Shown in pieces: positions 49,993-59,043 of a DNA stretch of 64,000 nt (its first letter is position 1; every line of letters starts with the position of its first letter). A program made the position numbers and the translations under genes. Location: positions 124,001 to 188,000 of the forward strand of contig NZ_JADPJL010000065.1 of NCBI RefSeq assembly GCF_023073415.1. Direction: 5' to 3'. The notes beneath the pieces were generated by a model that saw nothing but the letters and a program-made list of their open reading frames with translations, did not search any database and had not been told where the DNA came from. The DNA is from Bradyrhizobium sp. 190 (GTDB lineage: Bacteria > Pseudomonadota > Alphaproteobacteria > Rhizobiales > Xanthobacteraceae).

Positions 49993-50040
49993 TCTGCTTC
50001 CAGCGACGATACCAATAAGAACATCCAGCGAGGAAACGCC

Positions 50041-50817
50041 ATGGCGCGCAAACTGATCGATATCTCCGTTCCCCTGCAAAACGACGTGCCGGCGGATCCG
50101 CCCGGCAATCACCCGACCATCCAGTACATCGATCATCAGCAGGGTCTGCCGCGGATGCTGCAGTTCTTCGACGGGCTGAAGGCGGAAGATTTGCCGGACG
50201 GGCAGGGCTGGGCGGTCGAGCAGGTATCGCTCTCCACCCACAACGGCACGCATCTGGACGCGCCCTGGCACTTCCATCCCACCATGAATCGCGGCGAGCG
50301 TGCATGGACCATCGACGAGGTACCGCTGGAATGGTGTTTTCAGCCGGGCGTGAAACTCGACTTCCGGCATCTTCCGGACGGCTATGTCGCCACCGCCAAG
50401 GATGTCGAAGCTGAACTGGAGCGCATCGGGCATACGTTGTCGCCACTGGAGATCGTCGTCGTCAACACCAGCGCCGGCGTCAAATATGGAAGGCAGGATT
50501 ACGTCACCTCCGGCTGCGGCATGGGCTATGAGGCGACGATGTATTTGCTGGAGCGCGGTGTGCGGCTGACCGGGATCGACGGCTGGAGCTGGGATGCGCC
50601 GTTCGTCTACACCGCGAAGAAATACGCCGAGACCAGGGACGCCAGCCTGATCTGGGAGGGTCACAAGGCCGGCCGCCACATCGGCTATTGCCACATCGAG
50701 AAGCTGCACAATCTCGAACAGCTGCCGTCGACCGGCTTCATGGTGTCGTGCTTCCCGGTGAAGATCGAGCGCGCATCCGCAGGCTGGACCCGGGCGGTCG
50801 CCATCCTCGACGGCTGA
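50041..50817 (+). CDS. Cyclase-family (kynurenine formamidase-like) metal hydrolase
   Basis: The 258-residue protein carries the metal-binding motif STHNGTHLDAPWHFHP (HxGTHxDxPxH) and VVVNTSAGVKYG; AGRHIGYCHIEKLHNLEQLP lies near the end. The family includes formamidases and isatin hydrolase. It starts 48 bases after the FAH gene with AGGAAAC upstream and shares its operon. Confidence 0.9.
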   Translation: MARKLIDISVPLQNDVPADPPGNHPTIQYIDHQQGLPRMLQFFDGLKAEDLPDGQGWAVEQVSLSTHNGTHLDAPWHFHPTMNRGERAWTIDEVPLEWCFQPGVKLDFRHLPDGYVATAKDVEAELERIGHTLSPLEIVVVNTSAGVKYGRQDYVTSGCGMGYEATMYLLERGVRLTGIDGWSWDAPFVYTAKKYAETRDASLIWEGHKAGRHIGYCHIEKLHNLEQLPSTGFMVSCFPVKIERASAGWTRAVAILDG

Positions 50818-50857
50818 AGGTGGCAGGCGACAACAAGCAAAAGCAGGGAGAGAACGG

Positions 50858-51955
50858 ATGACGGATTTGCGCGCGCCGCGCTTGCGGGGATGCTTCTGCT
50901 GTGGCCCATCAAGTCCGTCACTCTCCAACCCAAGCCGGCGCGGCTTCATGTTCGGCGCCGGCGCGCTGGCGCTGACAACGGCGACAGGTAGCAGCCGGGC
51001 AACGGCACAAATCGCCGACACAAAACCGTTCCGGATTGACGTTCATCATCATCTGTCGCCGCCGACCTACGTGACCGCGTCGAACGACAGCGCCTTCGGC
51101 GATCCCTTGATGAAGAGTTGGACCATCGAGAAATCGCTGGCCGATATGGACAAGGCCGGCATCGCGGCCGCGATGCTTTCCGTCACCACGCCCGCCGTCA
51201 ATTTCACCAAGGGCGATGCCGCGCGAAAACTCTGTCGGGAGTCGAACGAGTATGCCGCAAAGCTGGTCGCAGATTATCCTGGTCGGTTCGGCAATTTCGC
51301 GATGCTGCCGCTCACCGACGCCGAAGGCAGCTTGCGCGAACTGACGCATGCGCTCGACACGCTCAAGGCCGATGGCATCGCCTTGATGACGAGCTATGGC
51401 GACAAGTGGCTTGGCGACCCGCTGTTCCTGCCGGTCATGGAAGAACTCAATCGGCGCAAGACGCTGGTCTACACCCATCCGACGGCGGCCAATTGCTGCG
51501 TGAACCTCGCGCCGACGCAGCCGCCGGTCATGATCGAGTTCGGCACCGACACGACGCGCACCATTGCCGACATCGTCTTCTCCGGCAATGCGCGGCGGTT
51601 TCCCGACATCCGCTGGATATTCTCCCATGCAGGCGGGACCATGCCGTTCCTGATCGAGCGCTTCGTCCGCCATCCGCTGCTGGTGCCGAAGGCCAAGGAA
51701 ACGGTGCCTGATGGTACGCTTACCGAGTTGAAACGGTTCTTCTATGACACTGCGCAGACCTCGAACCGCGGCTCGATGTCGGCACTGGCGGCGATCATTC
51801 CGCCGTCGCAGATCGTGTTCGGAACGGATTTCCCGTACCGGACCGGCATTGATCATGTGAAAGGGCTGCACGAAGCGGGTGTGTTCACAGACGATCAGAT
51901 CGCGGCGATCGCGCGGGGGAATGCGCTCAAGCTGTTACCGCGACTCGCAAGCTAG
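50858..51955 (+). CDS. ACMSD-type amidohydrolase with twin-arginine signal
   Basis: The 365-residue protein has a Tat-type signal (NPSRRGFMFGAGALALTTAT) and an amidohydrolase-2 barrel: FRIDVHHHLSPPTYV (metal HxH), TLVYTHPTAANCC, IFSHAGGTMPFLIERF and VFGTDFPYRTG (metal Asp). The family includes aminocarboxymuconate-semialdehyde decarboxylase and related decarboxylases. With the FAH and cyclase genes it suggests breakdown of an aromatic or kynurenine-like compound; export to the periplasm is unusual for that role. Confidence 0.88.
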   Translation: MTDLRAPRLRGCFCCGPSSPSLSNPSRRGFMFGAGALALTTATGSSRATAQIADTKPFRIDVHHHLSPPTYVTASNDSAFGDPLMKSWTIEKSLADMDKAGIAAAMLSVTTPAVNFTKGDAARKLCRESNEYAAKLVADYPGRFGNFAMLPLTDAEGSLRELTHALDTLKADGIALMTSYGDKWLGDPLFLPVMEELNRRKTLVYTHPTAANCCVNLAPTQPPVMIEFGTDTTRTIADIVFSGNARRFPDIRWIFSHAGGTMPFLIERFVRHPLLVPKAKETVPDGTLTELKRFFYDTAQTSNRGSMSALAAIIPPSQIVFGTDFPYRTGIDHVKGLHEAGVFTDDQIAAIARGNALKLLPRLAS

Positions 51956-52001
51956 TTTGGAAGTAAACCTGACGTCTCGTCACGCCGCGAAGCGATCCAT
52001 C

Positions 52002-52037
52002 AAAAAGAAAAGGCGCGCCGGATTGTCCGACACGCCT
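52002..52037 (-). terminator. Terminator of the Gly/Arg-rich protein gene
   Basis: On the minus strand an 11-position stem (nine paired) around a short loop is followed by TTTTCTTTTT; it lies about 55 bases after the stop at 52090. Confidence 0.6.
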
Positions 52038-52089
52038 TTGATCTTGTCTCCGATCCCCGCCTTAGGCGACGGCGATCGGGGCTATATCA

Positions 52090-52383
52090 TCACCTGCAGA
52101 CGCGGACGCCATAGGCGTTCCACCAGCAGCGCGGACCAGGGCGTACATAAACCGGCCCGCCATAGAAGCCTCGGCCTCGACCACCATAGAAGCCACGGCC
52201 ACCTCCACGATAGTAGCCACGGCCGCCGCCGCGAAAACCTCCTCTGCCTCTGCCTCTGCCGCCGCGTGCCTCCGCCGACGTGGTCGTCCCGCCCACCAAA
52301 ATGGCGGAGGTGCTGGCCACGTAGACGAACAACAAAGCCAGCGCTGCGAGGCAGCGGGTCAGGATACTGTAGCGTTTAGCCAT
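52090..52383 (-). CDS. Secreted Gly/Arg/Tyr-rich protein
   Basis: The 97-residue product has a signal peptide (CLAALALLFVYVASTSAILV) and a mature part of GGRGRG, YRGGGRGFYGGRGRG repeats, ending WWNAYGVRVCR with two Cys. Such repeat-rich exported proteins are common in rhizobia; role unknown, perhaps envelope-associated. Confidence 0.75.
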   Translation of the reverse strand: MAKRYSILTRCLAALALLFVYVASTSAILVGGTTTSAEARGGRGRGRGGFRGGGRGYYRGGGRGFYGGRGRGFYGGPVYVRPGPRCWWNAYGVRVCR

Positions 52384-52721
52384 TCGAGAATCTCCGGGTC
52401 ACTTCCAAGCATCTGGACTTCGGCGCTATCTCACTTAGACGCGTGAGAAAGCTTTCGGTTCAGATGCGCTAAGATAATATTTTTACTAAGGTTCTTTCGG
52501 GCTTTCGGGACTTTATTAAGAAGGGTAGGTAAGGTCAAGTTGCAGCCGGTTTGCCGAGGATTTTTGCGTTGCGCCGTTCATCTTCCTGAATGCTTCATGA
52601 ACGTCGATGATTGTGCGTCGCAGGATTCCAAGAGAAGCTACGGCATGGCCACACCAGCATCTTGATGTCGACACGATCTCCATTTTTCAGCGCACGACGA
52701 CCCCCGCCTTAACGAGTACCC
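52384..52721. other. Divergent intergenic region
   Basis: About 340 bases between the Gly-rich gene and the carbamoyltransferase. It must hold both promoters; an AT-rich stretch at 52470-52500 is the only notable feature. Confidence 0.3.
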
Positions 52722-54530
52722 ATGTCCAAAAAACACACTTATGTCCTTGGCTTGAACACCTATGACCATGATGTGAGCGCCTGCCTGTTGCGCGACGGCG
52801 CCATCGCCTTTGCGATCGCCAAGGAGCGGATCACGCGGGCCAAGCATGCATCGGGCTTCTACAAGGAAGTGATCGATTATTGCCTCGAGGCCGAGGGCAT
52901 TACGCTCGACGACGTCGATCTGGTCGTGCGCAATTGCTACATCCTGCCGGTCCAGGAAATGGAGGAGCGGCTGGTCTATTTCGACGCGCCGGGCTTTCTT
53001 CCGGAGTTCGAGCGAGGCGACGCGGCCAAGCACCCGCTGTATCTGTCTCGTCAGGACAAGGTGGTCACGATCTCCCATCACCTCGCGCACGCCTACAGCG
53101 CGTTCGCGGTGTCGCCGTTCGAGGATGGCGTCGTGATGATCGTCGATGGCGTCGGCAGCTACCGCTCCGACGTCATGGAAGCCTTTCCCGCCAGCGACAC
53201 GGCAACGCCGCTGGCCCGCGAGTCCGAGAGCTACTACAAATTCAGCGGCACGAACCTCGAATGCCTGAAGAAGGTCTGGATGGAGCCGGACCGCGGCTTC
53301 CTCAGCGACGAATTCTACAACATGCCCGGCCTCGGCGCGCTCTACAGCCGCGCCTCCACCTACATTTTCGGCGACTGGAATAAGTGCGGCGAGCTGATGG
53401 GATTGGCGCCGTACGGCCGCCGCGACCAGGTCAAGCATCTGCTCGAACTGAACGACGGCAAGCTGCAGGTGCCGCACTGGACCGCCGACTTCAAGCAGCC
53501 ATTTGTGTTCGATGGCAGCAATTGGGAAAAGAGCCCCTCGATGCGGCACTGGGAAGATCTGGCCTGGCGGACGCAGGACGACACCGAAAACGTGCTGCTC
53601 GCGCGCGCCCGCTGGTTGCGCGAAACCACTGGTGCGAAGAACCTCTGCATGGCCGGCGGCGTTGCTCTGAACTGCGTGGCGAACGGGCGGGTCGCCCGCG
53701 AAGCGGGTTTTGAGAATATCTGGATCCAGCCCGCGGCGGGCGATGACGGCATCGCGATTGGCTGCGCCTATTATGGCTGGCTCGAGATCCTGAAGCAGCG
53801 CCGCGACTTCGTGATGGATCATTCCTATGTCGGCCGGCGCTACAGCGATCAGGACGCCGCCAAGGAATTGCAGAAATTCCTGGTGCGTATCCAGGTCGAT
53901 GCCATCAAGAGCGAGAATGTCTGCCGCGATACCGCAAAGCTGCTCGCCGACCAGAAGGTGATCGGCTGGTTTCAGGACCGGTCGGAATTCGGACCGCGCG
54001 CGCTCGGCAACCGCAGTCTGATCGCGGATCCGCGCAAGCCCGAGATGAAGGACATCCTCAACAGCCGCGTCAAGCACCGGCAGGCGTTCCGTCCGTTTGC
54101 GCCGATCGTGCTGGCCGAGCGCATGAAGGAGGTCTTCGAAGGCGAGGAGGACTCGCCCTTCATGCTGATCGCCAAGCCGGTGCGCCCGGAATGGCGGGAC
54201 AGGATTCCGGCGATCGTGCATGTCGATGGCACCGCGCGGGTGCAGACCGTGCGCGAAGAAACCAATCCGATGCTTTACCGCCTGCTGAAGGAATTCGAAG
54301 CGCTAACCGGTGTTCCCGTGCTGATCAACACCTCATTCAATATCAAGGGCGAGCCGATCGTGGAAACGCCGCAGGATGCCGTGAACTGCTTTCTGACCAC
54401 GGGCGTCGATCATCTGGTCATCCACGATACGATCGTCTCGAAGGCCACCATGCACAAGGTGGTCGCGCCGCTGGTCAATATCTACACCGACGTGCGGATG
54501 CTGGTGGCATCGACCGCGCAGCCGGCCTGA
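52722..54530 (+). CDS. NodU/TobZ-family carbamoyltransferase
   Basis: The 602-residue enzyme transfers a carbamoyl group from carbamoyl phosphate via carbamoyl-adenylate to a hydroxyl. N-terminal domain: YVLGLNTYDHDVSACLLRDG, ISHHLAHAYSAFAVSPFEDG (metal His), VMIVDGVGSYRSD, NLCMAGGVALNCVANGRVAR. C-terminal YrdC-like domain: GWFQDRSEFGPRALGNRSLI, VKHRQAFRPFAPIV, PVLINTSFNIKGEPIVETP. NodU acts on Nod factors, but there are no nod genes here; a polysaccharide or lipid substrate is more likely. Confidence 0.93.
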   Translation: MSKKHTYVLGLNTYDHDVSACLLRDGAIAFAIAKERITRAKHASGFYKEVIDYCLEAEGITLDDVDLVVRNCYILPVQEMEERLVYFDAPGFLPEFERGDAAKHPLYLSRQDKVVTISHHLAHAYSAFAVSPFEDGVVMIVDGVGSYRSDVMEAFPASDTATPLARESESYYKFSGTNLECLKKVWMEPDRGFLSDEFYNMPGLGALYSRASTYIFGDWNKCGELMGLAPYGRRDQVKHLLELNDGKLQVPHWTADFKQPFVFDGSNWEKSPSMRHWEDLAWRTQDDTENVLLARARWLRETTGAKNLCMAGGVALNCVANGRVAREAGFENIWIQPAAGDDGIAIGCAYYGWLEILKQRRDFVMDHSYVGRRYSDQDAAKELQKFLVRIQVDAIKSENVCRDTAKLLADQKVIGWFQDRSEFGPRALGNRSLIADPRKPEMKDILNSRVKHRQAFRPFAPIVLAERMKEVFEGEEDSPFMLIAKPVRPEWRDRIPAIVHVDGTARVQTVREETNPMLYRLLKEFEALTGVPVLINTSFNIKGEPIVETPQDAVNCFLTTGVDHLVIHDTIVSKATMHKVVAPLVNIYTDVRMLVASTAQPA

Positions 54531-54535
54531 ACCCG

Positions 54536-54639
54536 CTAGAGATTCGGTTCTGATTTAATCAGAACCGAATCTCTAGATTTTTGTTTTGACGCGTTTTCTT
54601 GATGCGAGCCGGTGTCCACTTCGCTTGAAAACGCTATAG
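54536..54639. repeat. Intergenic repeat with a perfect 41-bp palindrome
   Basis: 54536-54576 is a perfect palindrome: 20-base arms (CTAGAGATTCGGTTCTGATT and its complement) around a single T. TTTTTGTTTTGACGCG follows, so on the plus strand it could also end transcription after the carbamoyltransferase gene. The next 60 bases (GACGCGTTTTCTT, GTCCACTTCGCTTGAAAACG) resemble an intergenic repeat family I associate with Bradyrhizobium genomes. Confidence 0.7.
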
Positions 54640-54661
54640 CGACAGCCCAGCCGGGAGCCGC

Positions 54662-55807
54662 TCAGGCGGCTTTCGGCGCCGGCGGCTTGAGCGGCTTGTC
54701 CTGCCGCTTCGACCAGGAAATGTAGTAGGCGACGATGGTCATGATCGCGATGCCGGTCACGCTGACGAAGATCTGCGCCAACAGCGAGCCCGAGCTCATC
54801 GACAGCTGGAAATGCCCGACGAACGACAGGAACACGCCGACGCAGAACACGGCCAACGATTGCTGACCGCAGACGATGAGGGGATCGAAGATCTTCCACT
54901 CCAGGCCCGGCCACTCCTTCGGCACGAAACGGATGACCAGGATCACGATCACCACGAAGTGCAGGAAGCGATAGGGCGCAAGGTTGGTCTTGTCGTTCGG
55001 GTTGAACGTCGAATACAGCCACTGCGGGAACATGTCGCCGAACGTCGGAAACCTGCCGGCCATGGTCATGACAAGCGCCAGGATCATGTAGGCGATGCAG
55101 AAATACAGCGTGATCGGCGAGTTGATGATGCGGAGATTTTTGCGGGCGCCACCGAGCGCGCACCATGCGCCGAACACGAACAATACCTGCCAGGCGAACG
55201 GATTGAAGTACCAGGTGCCGATCGGATAGGCCGGCAGGTTCCAGCCGGTTTGCCGAGACACCAGCCACAGCACGATTGCAGCCAGCATGGTCAAGTTGGG
55301 CTGGCGCAGCATGAACCACAGCACCGGCGGGAACAGACCCATCAGCACGATGTAGAGCGGAAGCACGTCCAGATTGACCGGCTTGAATTTCAGGAACAGT
55401 CCCTGCCGCAGCGTTTCGGTCGCGTTATCAATCAGGCCGACGACGTTGAAGTCGTTGACCAGTTGGGAATCGCCAAAACGCAATGCCAGATAGCTGATCG
55501 AGGCGATATAGATCACGAACAGGATGATATGGGCGACATAGAGCTGCCAGACGCGCTTGGTCAGCCGCGTGGCGCCGACAATGAAGCCGCGTTCCAGCAT
55601 CATCCGGGCATAGACGAAAGAGGCGGTGTAGCCGGAAATGAAGACGAAGAGGTCGGCGGCGTCGCTAAACCCGTAATTGCGGGTGGTGATCCAGTTCACG
55701 ACGTTGTCTGGAATGTGGTCCAGGTAGATCGCCCAGTTTGCGACCCCGCGAAACAGGTCGAGCCGGAGGTCGCGTCCTTTGTCGGGCAGGGTTGCGTTGA
55801 TTTTCAT
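54662..55807 (-). CDS. opgC: OpgC-family membrane protein (glucan succinylation)
   Basis: The 381-residue protein has about ten membrane helices and the OpgC_C pattern: LRLDLFRGVANWAIYLDHIP at the N-terminus and DLFVFISGYTASFVYARMML. OpgC-type acyltransferases add succinyl groups to periplasmic glucans. Its neighbour is a carbamoyltransferase on the opposite strand; both may decorate glycans. Confidence 0.88.
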   Translation of the reverse strand: MKINATLPDKGRDLRLDLFRGVANWAIYLDHIPDNVVNWITTRNYGFSDAADLFVFISGYTASFVYARMMLERGFIVGATRLTKRVWQLYVAHIILFVIYIASISYLALRFGDSQLVNDFNVVGLIDNATETLRQGLFLKFKPVNLDVLPLYIVLMGLFPPVLWFMLRQPNLTMLAAIVLWLVSRQTGWNLPAYPIGTWYFNPFAWQVLFVFGAWCALGGARKNLRIINSPITLYFCIAYMILALVMTMAGRFPTFGDMFPQWLYSTFNPNDKTNLAPYRFLHFVVIVILVIRFVPKEWPGLEWKIFDPLIVCGQQSLAVFCVGVFLSFVGHFQLSMSSGSLLAQIFVSVTGIAIMTIVAYYISWSKRQDKPLKPPAPKAA

Positions 55808-56039
55808 GGCTGCCGTTTCGCACTGATGCTTTCGGAGGATGGCGCCGCAGAATCGGGTCCCGGGCGCCGGATGGCCCTAGATTGTCACAGTACGGCATAA
55901 TGACTATACCGGTACGGAAATGGTACATCCGGGGTTTACGGAATCACCGATCAAATTTCCTGAAAGGTGTCTCTATACTATCCCGGCCGTTTCCACCAAT
56001 CGCTACCATGTCGCATATCGCTTGAGGATCCGACCATCC

Positions 56040-56345
56040 ATGACCGCACGCATTTTTAAGCCCGCCAAAAACGCGATGCAATCGGGCAGGGCCAAGACCC
56101 AGGAATGGCAGCTTGATTATGAGCCTGAGCAGCCCCGGGCGGTCGAGCCGCTGATGGGCTGGACCTCGTCGGGCGACATGAAACAGCAGCTCACCTTGCA
56201 CTTCGACACCAAGGAAGACGCGATCGCCTATTGCGAGCGCAAGGGCATTGCCTACCAGGTGATCGAGCCCAAGGATTCGGTGCGGCGGCCGGCCGCCTAC
56301 GCCGACAATTTCGCCTTCAGGCGCGTCGAGCCTTGGACGCACTGA
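56040..56345 (+). CDS. NDUFS4-like accessory subunit of complex I
   Basis: The 101-residue protein (MTARIFKPAKNAMQSGRAKT, WQLDYEPEQPRAVEPLMGWT, DMKQQLTLHFDTKEDAIAYC, YADNFAFRRVEPWTH) matches the 18-kDa/NDUFS4 subunit shared by mitochondria and Alphaproteobacteria. It stabilises the NADH-oxidising arm of complex I. It is encoded away from the nuo operon, as usual. ATG 56040 was chosen as the family start. Confidence 0.93.
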   Translation: MTARIFKPAKNAMQSGRAKTQEWQLDYEPEQPRAVEPLMGWTSSGDMKQQLTLHFDTKEDAIAYCERKGIAYQVIEPKDSVRRPAAYADNFAFRRVEPWTH

Positions 56346-56397
56346 GAGCCTGACCGGTGCTTTCCGGTCGCTCGACGCGGGGCGTTGCGGGCAAGGG

Positions 56398-56895
56398 TTA
56401 CTGGGTCGGGTCGGATGCTGCCGGAGTGTTGGGGATCGGCAGCGGCGCGTCCTTTGCGACGCCAAGCACCGGGAAGGTTCTGATGTTGCGCACTTCAGGC
56501 ATCGCGGAAAACTGCAGAAGCTGCTGGTGCATGCCCTCGACGTTTCGCGCCACGCATTTGAGCAGATAGTCGGCGTCGCCCGAAATCCGCCAGCTCTGCA
56601 GTACCAGCGGCACCGCCGCGATCGATTTTTCGAACGCCTGCAGCGGAGCCTGGGCCTGGCTCTGCAACTGGATCAGGACAAAGGAAATGACTTCGTAGCC
56701 AAGGAGCGTTTCGTCGAGCGTGGCTCTGACAGCGCTGACATAGCCGCGCTCGCGCAGCGCGCGAACCCGCCGCCGACACGGAGGCTCCGAGAGGCCGACC
56801 CGCTCAGCCAGTTCGTTGTTGCGGATACGTCCATCCCTCTGCAGCTCGGACAGTATCTTCAGGTCGATGTCGTCGAGGGGCTGGCGTTCCGTCAT
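56398..56895 (-). CDS. Lrp/AsnC-family transcriptional regulator
   Basis: The 165-residue regulator has the N-terminal helix-turn-helix (LDDIDLKILSELQRDGRIRN; ELAERVGLSEPPCRRRVRAL) and the RAM ligand domain with GDADYLLKCVARNVEGM. GAGGAG lies at the right distance from ATG 56895. It adjoins the TetR gene on the same strand; in this setting it may sense leucine or another branched-chain amino acid. Confidence 0.93.
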   Translation of the reverse strand: MTERQPLDDIDLKILSELQRDGRIRNNELAERVGLSEPPCRRRVRALRERGYVSAVRATLDETLLGYEVISFVLIQLQSQAQAPLQAFEKSIAAVPLVLQSWRISGDADYLLKCVARNVEGMHQQLLQFSAMPEVRNIRTFPVLGVAKDAPLPIPNTPAASDPTQ

Positions 56896-56914
56896 GGACT
56901 CCTCTTGGGCATCA

Positions 56915-57580
56915 TCAGCGCTCCGGGCTGCCGGGCGCGGTGACATCAGGGGAGGGCGCGCGTTTGGTTCGGAACGGGTCAGGTGTCGCGCCGGGGGCGA
57001 CGCTCGATAGCACCAGTTTTTCGTGGGCGGCGACGATGGCCTCCCTGGTGAGCCGCCCGCCGGGCCGGTACCAGGTGGTGAGGCCGGTCAACAAGGCCAG
57101 GATCGCAAAGGTCGCCACCTGGATGTCCACGACTTCGAATTCGCCTTCGGCAACGCCTTGGCTGAGGATTTCGGCTAGCCGCCGCTCATAGGCGCCGCGC
57201 AACGCCACGATCTCTTCGTAATTCTTCGTCTCCAGGCTCCGCAATTCGGAATTGGCGATGAAGACCTCGCGCTTCCTGGTCATGTGATAGGTAACGTGGA
57301 AGGCCGTGAAGGCGCGGAGCTTGTCGACCGGCCGCTGTTTGCCCTGCAGGGCGCGATCAAGCTGGCGAAGCAATTCGTTGATGTGGTCCCGTATCAGCTC
57401 GAACAGCAATTCCTGCTTGGTGCTGATATGATTGTAGAGCGATCCTGATTGTATCCCGACCTCGGCCGCAAGCTGCCGCAGGCTCATCGCTGCGTAGCCG
57501 TGCTCGAAGATGAGACGGAGCCCCGCCTTGCGGATCGCCTCCATCGTCTTCGGGCCGTGTGAACCGATCGTCCGCGCCAT
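56915..57580 (-). CDS. TetR-family regulator of the leucine-degradation operon
   Basis: The 221-residue protein has a TetR helix-turn-helix (TMEAIRKAGLRLIFEHGYAA; LRQLAAEVGIQSGSLYNHIS) and a helical ligand domain. It is divergent from ivd with a 174-base region that contains a palindrome (57713-57728). By position it is the repressor of the ivd-mcc-hmgL genes, responding to an acyl-CoA; this is inference. Confidence 0.9.
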   Translation of the reverse strand: MARTIGSHGPKTMEAIRKAGLRLIFEHGYAAMSLRQLAAEVGIQSGSLYNHISTKQELLFELIRDHINELLRQLDRALQGKQRPVDKLRAFTAFHVTYHMTRKREVFIANSELRSLETKNYEEIVALRGAYERRLAEILSQGVAEGEFEVVDIQVATFAILALLTGLTTWYRPGGRLTREAIVAAHEKLVLSSVAPGATPDPFRTKRAPSPDVTAPGSPER

Positions 57581-57712
57581 TGGACCCTCTAGGCATTCGC
57601 CGCCGTGGAAACGAGCGGTCGATCGTATAATTCTTGCACGAAATGATAGTGATTTCAATCGTATGTGGTCTTCATTTGAGCCGGTAAGGTTCCGCTTGCA
57701 GGTAGGTTAAAA

Positions 57713-57728
57713 AAACGTATGATCGTTT
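57713..57728. promoter_or_regulatory. Candidate TetR operator
   Basis: AAACG-TATGAT-CGTTT, a 5-bp inverted repeat 27 bases before the ivd start, flanked by A and T runs. ATCGTAT occurs twice more in the same region (near 57622 and 57658). Confidence 0.5.
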
Positions 57729-57754
57729 AATTCCAAGGAATACATCCGGGGGAA

Positions 57755-58930
57755 ATGATGGCCTCAAACAGGGCGCTGCTTCTCAACTTCGATCTCGGCG
57801 AGACCGCGGATGCGATCCGCGAGACGGTGCATGCGTTTTCGCAGAACGAAATCGCGCCGCGCGCCGCCGAGATCGACCGCAGCAATCAGTTTCCGCGCGA
57901 CCTCTGGCCCAAAATCGGCGCGCTCGGCCTGCACGGCATCACCGTCGAGGAGGAGTATGGCGGAACGGGCCTGGGCTATCTCGAGCACTGCATCGCGGTG
58001 GAAGAGATGTCGCGGGCATCGGCCGCGGTCGGCCTCTCCTATGGCGCGCATTCCAACCTCTGCGTCAACCAGATCCGCCGCAACGGCAATGAAACACAGA
58101 AGCGGAAATATTTGCCGAAACTGATTTCGGGCGAACATGTCGGTTCGCTCGCGATGTCGGAGCCCGGTGCCGGTTCCGACGTGGTCTCGATGAAGACCCG
58201 CGCCGACAAGAAGGGCGACCGCTTTGTGCTGAACGGCAACAAGATGTGGATCACCAACGGGCCGGTGGCGGATACGCTGGTGGTCTACGCCAAGACCGAT
58301 CTCAACGCCGGCCCGCGCGGCATGACCGCCTTCATCATCGAAAAGGGCATGAAGGGATTTTCCACCGCGCAGAAACTGGACAAGCTCGGCATGCGCGGCT
58401 CCGACACCTGCGAACTGGTGTTCGAAGACTGCGAAGTGCCGGAGGAGAACGTGCTGAGCGAGGTCGGCCGCGGCGTCAACGTGTTGATGTCGGGCCTCGA
58501 TTACGAGCGCGCGGTGCTGGCGGCGGGGCCGATCGGCATCATGCAGGCCTGCATGGATGTGGTGCTGCCTTATGTCCACGAGCGCAAGCAGTTCGGCGAG
58601 CCGATCGGCACCTTCCAGTTGGTGCAGGGCAAGATCGCCGACATGTACACCACGATGAACGCCTCGCGCGCCTATGTGTATGCGGTGGCCAAGGCCTGCG
58701 ACCGCGGCGAGACCACGCGCGAGGATGCGGCCGGCGCGATTCTTTATGCGGCCGAGAAGGCGACCCAATGCGCGCTCGATGCCATCCAGCTCCTCGGTGG
58801 CAACGGTTACATCAACGACTACCCGACCGGCCGGCTGTTGCGCGACGCAAAACTCTACGAGATCGGCGCCGGCACCAGCGAAATCCGCCGCATGCTGATC
58901 GGCCGGGAACTGTTTGAAAAGACCGCTTGA
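57755..58930 (+). CDS. ivd: Isovaleryl-CoA dehydrogenase
   Basis: It oxidises isovaleryl-CoA to 3-methylcrotonyl-CoA in leucine breakdown, passing electrons to ETF. The 391-residue protein has acyl-CoA dehydrogenase motifs LAMSEPGAGSDVVSMKTRAD and KMWITNGPVADTLVVYAKTD. GLDYERAVLAAGPIGIMQAC holds the Glu that is the catalytic base in isovaleryl-CoA dehydrogenases, which separates it from other family members. QLLGGNGYINDYPTGRLLRD and the C-terminal IRRMLIGRELF are typical. ATG 57758 is an equal start. Confidence 0.95.
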   Translation: MMASNRALLLNFDLGETADAIRETVHAFSQNEIAPRAAEIDRSNQFPRDLWPKIGALGLHGITVEEEYGGTGLGYLEHCIAVEEMSRASAAVGLSYGAHSNLCVNQIRRNGNETQKRKYLPKLISGEHVGSLAMSEPGAGSDVVSMKTRADKKGDRFVLNGNKMWITNGPVADTLVVYAKTDLNAGPRGMTAFIIEKGMKGFSTAQKLDKLGMRGSDTCELVFEDCEVPEENVLSEVGRGVNVLMSGLDYERAVLAAGPIGIMQACMDVVLPYVHERKQFGEPIGTFQLVQGKIADMYTTMNASRAYVYAVAKACDRGETTREDAAGAILYAAEKATQCALDAIQLLGGNGYINDYPTGRLLRDAKLYEIGAGTSEIRRMLIGRELFEKTA

Positions 58931-59043
58931 GCTTCACATTGAGCCGAAGATGATACAGGCTGCCGCATTCTCTTCGAATGGGCTGTCCCGACCGTCCTGA
59001 AGCCATTCCAACGGCCCTCCAGCATCCAAAGAAAACGCCGACC

